Shown here piece by piece: positions 8,091 through 11,689 of a DNA stretch of 11,689 bases. A program made the position numbers and the translations under genes. The stretch is from Candidatus Rokuibacteriota bacterium (GTDB taxonomy: Bacteria; Methylomirabilota; Methylomirabilia; Rokubacteriales; CSP1-6): positions 1-11,689 of the forward strand of contig QHSM01000060.1 in NCBI GenBank assembly GCA_003221595.1, read 5' to 3'. The first letter of the stretch is position 1. Every line of letters begins with the position of its first letter. The notes beneath the pieces are model-generated. The model was not told the origin of the DNA and made no database searches. It worked only from the letters and a program-made list of their open reading frames with translations.

Positions 8091-8537
8091 ATGCGACGCG
8101 AACGTAAAGGTATTGACGGCTCTCACGAGAGCTTCAAGCGGGAAGAGGAAATCCGGCCCAGCTCCAACCGAGCGTTCGGGCTCGTCTTCACGGTCTTCTT
8201 CACCCTCGTCGGGCTAGCACCGCTGTGGCATCGCGCCCCGCTCCGGTGGTGGAGCCTGGGGCTGGCGCTCGCGTTCCTGGCGGCGGCGCTTCTGGTTCCG
8301 CGCGTGCTCGCGCCGCTCAATCGTCTCTGGCTCATGTTCGGGCTGCTCCTGCACGCCGTGGTCAACCCGATCGTGATGGCGCTCTTGTTCTTCACCACCG
8401 TGACCCCGATCGCGCTCATCATGCGCGCGCGAGGCAAGGATCCCCTGCGACTCCGACGCGACCCCGACGCCCGCACCTACTGGATCGAGCGCCAGCCGCC
8501 GGGGCCGATGCCCGACACCATGCCGCGACAATTCTGA
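8091..8537 (+). CDS. SxtJ-family membrane protein
   Basis: A 148-residue integral membrane protein. A polar N-terminus (1-25) with HESFKREEEIRPSSNRAFG, which matches the conserved pre-membrane signature of SxtJ-family proteins, is followed by hydrophobic segments at about 28-47, 55-74 and 80-111; the last is long enough for one long or two short helices. The C-terminal tail is cytoplasmic-looking, rich in Arg and Pro (KDPLRLRRDPDARTYW). SxtJ is named from the saxitoxin cluster, where it lies beside the carbamoyltransferase SxtI and SxtK; its biochemical role is unknown. Here the same order is preserved, with DUF5989 and carbamoyltransferase genes directly downstream, so it is likely a membrane partner or scaffold for carbamoylation. 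ATG 8091 is preferred; GTG 8088 and TTG 8085 are in frame immediately upstream and cannot be excluded. No Shine-Dalgarno is seen. Confidence 0.82.
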   Translation: MRRERKGIDGSHESFKREEEIRPSSNRAFGLVFTVFFTLVGLAPLWHRAPLRWWSLGLALAFLAAALLVPRVLAPLNRLWLMFGLLLHAVVNPIVMALLFFTTVTPIALIMRARGKDPLRLRRDPDARTYWIERQPPGPMPDTMPRQF

Positions 8538-8541
8538 GGAG
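8536..8541 (+). promoter_or_regulatory. Shine-Dalgarno GAGGAG for the DUF5989 gene
   Basis: GAGGAG lies 4 bases before the ATG at 8546 and overlaps the stop of the SxtJ-like gene. It supports translation of the very short downstream frame and fixes its start. Confidence 0.65.
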
Positions 8542-8545
8542 AGCC

Positions 8546-8698
8546 ATGGTCGATTTTCTCTCTGAGCTCTGGACGTTCATGCGGGTACGGCGTAAATACT
8601 GGCTGATCCCGATCATCGTCATGCTGGCCGCTCTCGGCGGCCTGGTCGTCCTTTCCAAGGGGAGTGCCGTGGCACCGTTCATCTACACGCTCTTCTAA
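8546..8698 (+). CDS. DUF5989 family small membrane protein (SxtK-like)
   Basis: A 50-residue protein, easily missed by size cut-offs. It starts MVDFLSELWTFMRVRRKYWL, giving an amphipathic, basic N-terminus with the RRKYW membrane-edge motif, then a single transmembrane helix (about 18-37, IPIIVMLAALGGLVVL), and a short tail SKGSAVAPFIYTLF. This is the characteristic layout of DUF5989 proteins, which are found between SxtJ-family and carbamoyltransferase genes; the saxitoxin counterpart is SxtK. Function is unknown; a membrane tether or small subunit for the carbamoyltransferase is a guess from conserved context. It has its own strong Shine-Dalgarno, and its stop is three bases before the carbamoyltransferase ATG, so coupling is likely. 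Confidence 0.88.
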   Translation: MVDFLSELWTFMRVRRKYWLIPIIVMLAALGGLVVLSKGSAVAPFIYTLF

Positions 8699-9029
8699 AC
8701 CATGCGAATCCTGGGAATCTCCGCCTTCTATCACGACAGCGCGGCCGCTCTGGTCGTCGACGGCCGTGTCGTGGCCGCCGCGCAAGAGGAACGGTTCTCG
8801 CGCAAGAAGCAGGACGCCCGCTTCCCGCGCCACGCGATCGAGTACTGCCTGCGCGAGGGCGGCGTCGGGCTCGACGCCGTGGACCACGTCGTCTTCTACG
8901 ACAAGCCGTTCCTCAAGTTCGAACGGCTGCTCGAGACGTACCTGGCGTTCGCGCCGAGGGGATTGCGCTCGTTCTCGATGGCGATCCCGGTCTGGCTCCG
9001 GGAGAAGCTGTTCCAGAAGTCCCTCCTCA

Positions 9030-9036
9030 AGAGTAG
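9030..9036 (+). other. Deletion junction in the carbamoyltransferase gene
   Basis: To the left the frame encodes the conserved FQKSLLK segment; immediately to the right, in the frame one base later, it encodes VGEWAT. In intact relatives roughly 45 residues separate these, ending in a TxDGVGEWAT-type segment. The loss must therefore be about 125-140 bases and equal to 2 modulo 3. No transposon end or target duplication is visible at the join. The exact breakpoint cannot be set without a close relative. Confidence 0.7.
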
Positions 9037-9791
9037 GGGAGTGGGCAACCGCGTCGTACGGGGTGGGCCGCGGGAGCGACATCGAGGTCCTGAAGGAGCT
9101 CCATTGGCCCGACTCGTTGGGCCTCCTGTACTCCGCGTTCACGTATTACACCGGCTTCAAGGTGAATTCGGGCGAGTACAAGGTGATGGGCCTCGCCCCG
9201 TACGGCGAGCCGAAGTACGCCAAGACCATCCTCGAGCACCTGATCGACCTCAAGCCCGACGGCTCGTTCATGCTCGATCTCGACTACTTCGACTACTGCA
9301 CGGGCCTTCGGATGACCAACGACGCGTTTCACGATCTGCTCGGCGGCCCGCCGCGCGGGCCCGACGAGCTTCTCACGCAGCGCCACATGGACCTGGCCGC
9401 CTCCATCCAGGCGGTGACCGACGAGGTCGTCCTCCGGCTGACGCGCTCCCTCGCGGCGGAGACCGGCGCCGAGAACCTCTGCCTGGCCGGCGGCGTCGCC
9501 CTCAACTGCGTGGCCAACGGCAAGGTGCTCCGCGACGGCAGGTTCCGCCGCATCTGGGTGCAGCCGGCGGCGGGCGATGCCGGCGGGGCGCTGGGCGCCG
9601 CCCTCTGCGCCTATCATCTGTTCCAGCGACAGCCCCGCCACGTCGACGGCACGCACGACCTCATGCAGGGCTCCTACCTCGGCCCTGCCTACAGCCAGCG
9701 CGAGACCGAGGAGCAGCTATCCAGGGCCGGCGCCCGCTTCACCGTAGTGACCGACGACGAGCTCATCCGTCGAACCGCCGAGGCGCTCACC

Positions 9792-9797
9792 GCGGCA
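9792..9797 (+). other. One-base frameshift in a G run of the carbamoyltransferase gene
   Basis: The sequence GCGGCAAG encodes the end of EALTA in one frame and the start of GKAVGWFQ in another. Inserting a single G at 9794-9795 (GCG GGC AAG) joins the two into continuous family sequence, so one G is missing. A short G run is a typical slippage or base-calling site. Confidence 0.75.
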
Positions 9798-10427
9798 AGG
9801 CGGTCGGCTGGTTCCAGGGGCGAATGGAGTTCGGCCCGCGCGCCCTCGGCGCCCGCTCGATCCTGGGCGACGCGCGCTCGCCGTCGATGCAGTCGGTGCT
9901 CAACCTCAAGGTCAAGTATCGGGAGTCGTTCCGCCCGTTCGCGCCGTCCGTGCTGCGTGAGGACGTCGCCGACTGGTTCGAGCTCGACTGCGACAGCCCC
10001 TACATGCTCCTGGTGGCCGACGTGGCCAAGCAGCACCGGCGCGAGATGACCGCGGCGGAGCAGGCGCTGTTCGGAATCGAGAAGCTGAATGTGCCGCGCT
10101 CGACCGTCCCGGCGGTGACCCACGTCGACTACTCGGCGCGCATTCAGACCGTTCACCGGGAGACGCATCCTCGATATCACGCCCTCCTGAGCGCGTTCAA
10201 AGCTCGGACGGGCTGCCCCGTCATCGTCAACACGAGCTTCAACGTGCGCGGCGAGCCGATCGTGTGCACGCCCGAGGACGCCTTCCGCTGCTTCATGGGC
10301 ACGGAGATCGAAGTCCTGGCGGCCGAGAACTGCCTCCTCCTGAAAGAGGACCAGGATCCGCGCCTCCGTCAGGACTACAAGAACGCCTTCAGCCCCGACT
10401 AGCGATCCCGTTCACTGCCGCGGGCCC

Positions 10428-10459
10428 CGCCTCGACGCTTCGACCGAAGCGTCGGGGCG
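10428..10459. terminator. Hairpin between convergent genes, possible bidirectional terminator
   Basis: The arms CGCCTCGACGCTT (10428-10440) and AAGCGTCGGGGCG (10447-10459) pair over 13 base pairs with one G-T wobble; a further C-G pair closes a GACC tetraloop. It begins 26 bases after the carbamoyltransferase stop and lies in the gap before the minus-strand gene's stop. No T-run follows on either strand, so classical intrinsic termination is uncertain. Stabilisation of the mRNA 3' end or Rho-assisted termination is possible. Confidence 0.55.
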
Positions 10460-10574
10460 AGAGCCCTAGCGCTCATGCGAGGATGAAGACGATGATGCGA
10501 GCCGCGGGCGGCGAGCTCGCGCTGGTTCTGCGGTGGAAGGCGCGCCGGCGCCACCCGGCCCCGCGCGGCCGGCC

Positions 10575-11657
10575 TCAGCGGACGACCAGATTCGAGGGCG
10601 ACGCCGGCGGCGACGACGCGGTCGAGCCCATCGGAATCGGCTGGGTCGAGACGATGATGCTGTCGACCCAGGTGAAGCCCACGGCGTGGGTCTGCGACGC
10701 GTCCTTGTTCGTGTGGTACGGGGTCGCCATGAACGAGCCGAAGCCGTCGCCGTCCGAGCCGCCCCATGCGATCCGCGCCTGCCCGTAGTCGATGACGAGG
10801 ACGCCGTCCACCCACAGCTGCACCCGGCTCGTCTGGGCGTTGCTGGCGCCGCGAATCTCGATGCGGCCGGTGAACTCCATCCACGTGTCCTGGAGATAGT
10901 GCTTGCACGTCGGGTTCTTCGGTGGCTGATAGTTCGGGCGGGAGCTCCAGCCGGAGGCCGTGGCGCCGGCCTTGCCGAAGGTGCAGCCGGCCACGTCCTC
11001 GATGCCGTAGTCGTCACTGCCCTGCTGGCCGTACATCTGCGGGACGTCGCGCTGCCATCCGTTGTTGTGGGTGACCTCGACCCCGCTGCTGCTGGCCCCG
11101 TTCGGCGGGTTGCCGTACCAGATCATCTGCTTCCAGCCGCCGCAGTCGCCGCTGCACTGATAGTTGATCGCTTGAAAATTGGGATCGAATCTCTGGTAGA
11201 ACTGGAAATAGAGGACGCTTCCCAGCGACGATCCTGGACCGACGTACGCGAACTGCCCGCCGGGCAGGCGCTTGAAGACCTCGGAGAAATACCCGCTCGA
11301 GTTCGCGCTGCTGTTCGAGGGAATGGTGAACTTGAGCGATCCGGCGCCGTCATGCTTGACGGTCGTGTCGATGACCGGAATGATGCACTGCCCGTTCTGG
11401 ACGATCGCCACCGTATTGCCGGGGCCCGATCGGTCCCGACCGAACCCGAAGTTCTGCTTTCCGGCGAACGCGGCGTCGCAGACGGTTCCGGTGGGCCAGT
11501 TGTAGAAGAGCTCGCTCGGACTATCGAGCCCCCAGCACCCGATGACGCCGGGCCCCTGGCATTTGGTCTGAAAATCCTGGGCGTGCGAGGACGCGGAGAA
11601 GGCGAGCACGAGGACCGCCACGAGAACGAAAGCCGTCGCCCACGGAGCTCTAGGCAT
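10575..11657 (-). CDS. Secreted eight-cysteine protein, concanavalin A-like/polysaccharide lyase-like fold (predicted)
   Basis: A 360-residue exported protein. The N-terminus MPRAPWATAFVLVAVLVLAF followed by SASSHAQ is a signal peptide with probable cleavage after Ala26. The mature part has eight cysteines, allowing up to four disulfides, and is rich in aromatic, Gly and Ser residues. Strand-like segments such as SLKFTIPS, VLYFQFYQRFDPNF, TWMEFTGRIEIRG, VQLWVDGVLVIDYG and VGFTWVDSIIVS suggest a jelly-roll of the concanavalin A-like lectin/glucanase or polysaccharide-lyase kind. VQLWVDGVLV near the C-terminus is the usual late-strand pattern of that fold. No catalytic residues can be assigned with confidence. 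The tail SPPASPSNLVV looks like the linker and first strand of an Fn3-type domain that is then absent. There is no PEP-CTERM sorting tail. It is convergent to the glycan operon, so binding or cleaving its product is only an inference. Confidence 0.75.
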   Translation of the reverse strand: MPRAPWATAFVLVAVLVLAFSASSHAQDFQTKCQGPGVIGCWGLDSPSELFYNWPTGTVCDAAFAGKQNFGFGRDRSGPGNTVAIVQNGQCIIPVIDTTVKHDGAGSLKFTIPSNSSANSSGYFSEVFKRLPGGQFAYVGPGSSLGSVLYFQFYQRFDPNFQAINYQCSGDCGGWKQMIWYGNPPNGASSSGVEVTHNNGWQRDVPQMYGQQGSDDYGIEDVAGCTFGKAGATASGWSSRPNYQPPKNPTCKHYLQDTWMEFTGRIEIRGASNAQTSRVQLWVDGVLVIDYGQARIAWGGSDGDGFGSFMATPYHTNKDASQTHAVGFTWVDSIIVSTQPIPMGSTASSPPASPSNLVVR

Positions 11658-11665
11658 GTTCAGGG

Positions 11666-11672
11666 TCTCCTC
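11666..11672 (-). promoter_or_regulatory. Shine-Dalgarno GAGGAGA for the secreted protein gene
   Basis: Read on the minus strand, GAGGAGA ends 8 bases before the ATG at 11657-11655. It confirms the chosen start, which also gives a complete signal peptide. Only 17 bases of upstream DNA remain in the window, so no promoter can be assessed. Confidence 0.65.
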
Positions 11673-11689
11673 ACGGTGCTACCTCGCCT

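Larger units (their letters stand above)
8702..10402 (+). pseudogene. Carbamoyltransferase (NodU/CmcH/SxtI type), interrupted by an internal deletion and a one-base frameshift
   Basis: Intact relatives transfer a carbamoyl group from carbamoyl phosphate, through a carbamoyl-adenylate, to a hydroxyl of a sugar or natural product. Family sequence is read in three pieces. Codons from 8702 to about 9032 give MRILGISAFYHDSAAALVV through WLREKLFQKSLLK. From about 9033 to 9793 it continues in the +1-shifted frame, from VGEWATASYGVGRGS through GLLYSAFTYYTGFKVNSGEY and NLCLAGGVALNCVANGK to RRTAEALTA. From 9794 it returns to the first frame with GKAVGWFQGRMEFGPRALG and NTSFNVRGEPIVCTPEDAF to the stop. 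At the first junction about 45 expected residues are absent, including where the HHxSHAAS motif of the Kae1-like domain should be. The second junction is explained by one missing G. The outer frame has no stop, so a 566-residue product with about 250 nonsense residues would result. Family proteins are about 580-615 residues. Sequencing or assembly error cannot be excluded. Confidence 0.85.

Noticed and set aside
8702..10402. Reading the 566-codon frame as an intact carbamoyltransferase
   Set aside because: Conserved sequence for about 250 residues in the middle lies in a different frame, so the intact-looking frame is misleading.
8702..10402. Programmed ribosomal frameshifting to produce a full carbamoyltransferase
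   Set aside because: It would need two opposite shifts, neither site has a clear slippery heptamer, and the first junction lacks about 45 conserved residues that frameshifting could not restore.
10460..10574. GC-rich palindromic stretches such as GGCCGGCC and GGCGCGCC near the 3' end of the secreted-protein gene
   Set aside because: Short self-complementary words are expected in DNA of this composition; no repeat unit or T-run supports a specific element.
10264..10788. Plus-strand open frame of 174 codons across the end of the carbamoyltransferase and the intergenic gap
   Set aside because: It overlaps conserved coding sequence in another frame and the antisense of the secreted-protein gene, with no domain or ribosome-binding site.

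Overview
This is a GC-rich chromosomal segment, probably from a Gram-negative environmental bacterium. It holds a compact exopolysaccharide and cell-surface modification locus of the exosortase A (XrtA/PEP-CTERM) type. The lineage cannot be fixed from sequence alone. GC-rich deltaproteobacterial or Methylomirabilota/Rokubacteria-like organisms are plausible, since XrtA clusters are Gram-negative outer-envelope systems, but this is inference. The exosortase itself and any PEP-CTERM substrate are not in the window, so the locus assignment rests on the family mix.

Left block (1-6871, + strand). Five genes are packed with 4-base start/stop overlaps or a 2-base gap: an acyl-CoA/AMP ligase (5' end off the window), a PLP-dependent decarboxylase of the DAP/ornithine decarboxylase fold, a GT4-type glycosyltransferase, an asparagine-synthase-like glutamine amidotransferase starting MCGIYG, and a second GT4-type glycosyltransferase of the PEP-CTERM/XrtA 'stp1' type. 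Ligase, decarboxylase, amidotransferase and stp1-type transferase together are the typical set that travels with exosortase A. They are thought to make or decorate an exported glycan and to supply an unidentified amine- or acyl-type substituent.

Middle block (6878-10402, + strand). A membrane-anchored SGNH/GDSL hydrolase-like protein follows six bases after the second glycosyltransferase. A short AT-rich island with good -10 elements (about 8062-8090) precedes a trio homologous to the saxitoxin-cluster accessory proteins: an SxtJ-family membrane protein, a 50-residue DUF5989 (SxtK-like) single-pass protein, and a NodU/CmcH/SxtI-type carbamoyltransferase. The trio looks like an O-carbamoylation module acting on the locus's glycan. 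The carbamoyltransferase reading frame is broken twice: an internal deletion at about 9033 that removes the region expected to carry the HHxSHAAS metal-site motif, and a one-base loss at about 9794. Because of the high GC, no stop codon appears, so the damage is hidden inside an apparently intact 566-codon ORF.

Right block (10403-11689). A strong hairpin lies in the gap between convergent transcription units. A minus-strand gene then encodes a secreted, eight-cysteine, beta-rich protein resembling concanavalin A-like lectin/polysaccharide-lyase folds, with a signal peptide and a clear Shine-Dalgarno. It may bind or cut a polysaccharide, possibly the one made by the neighbouring operon. No RNA genes, insertion sequences, CRISPR arrays or phage genes were seen.
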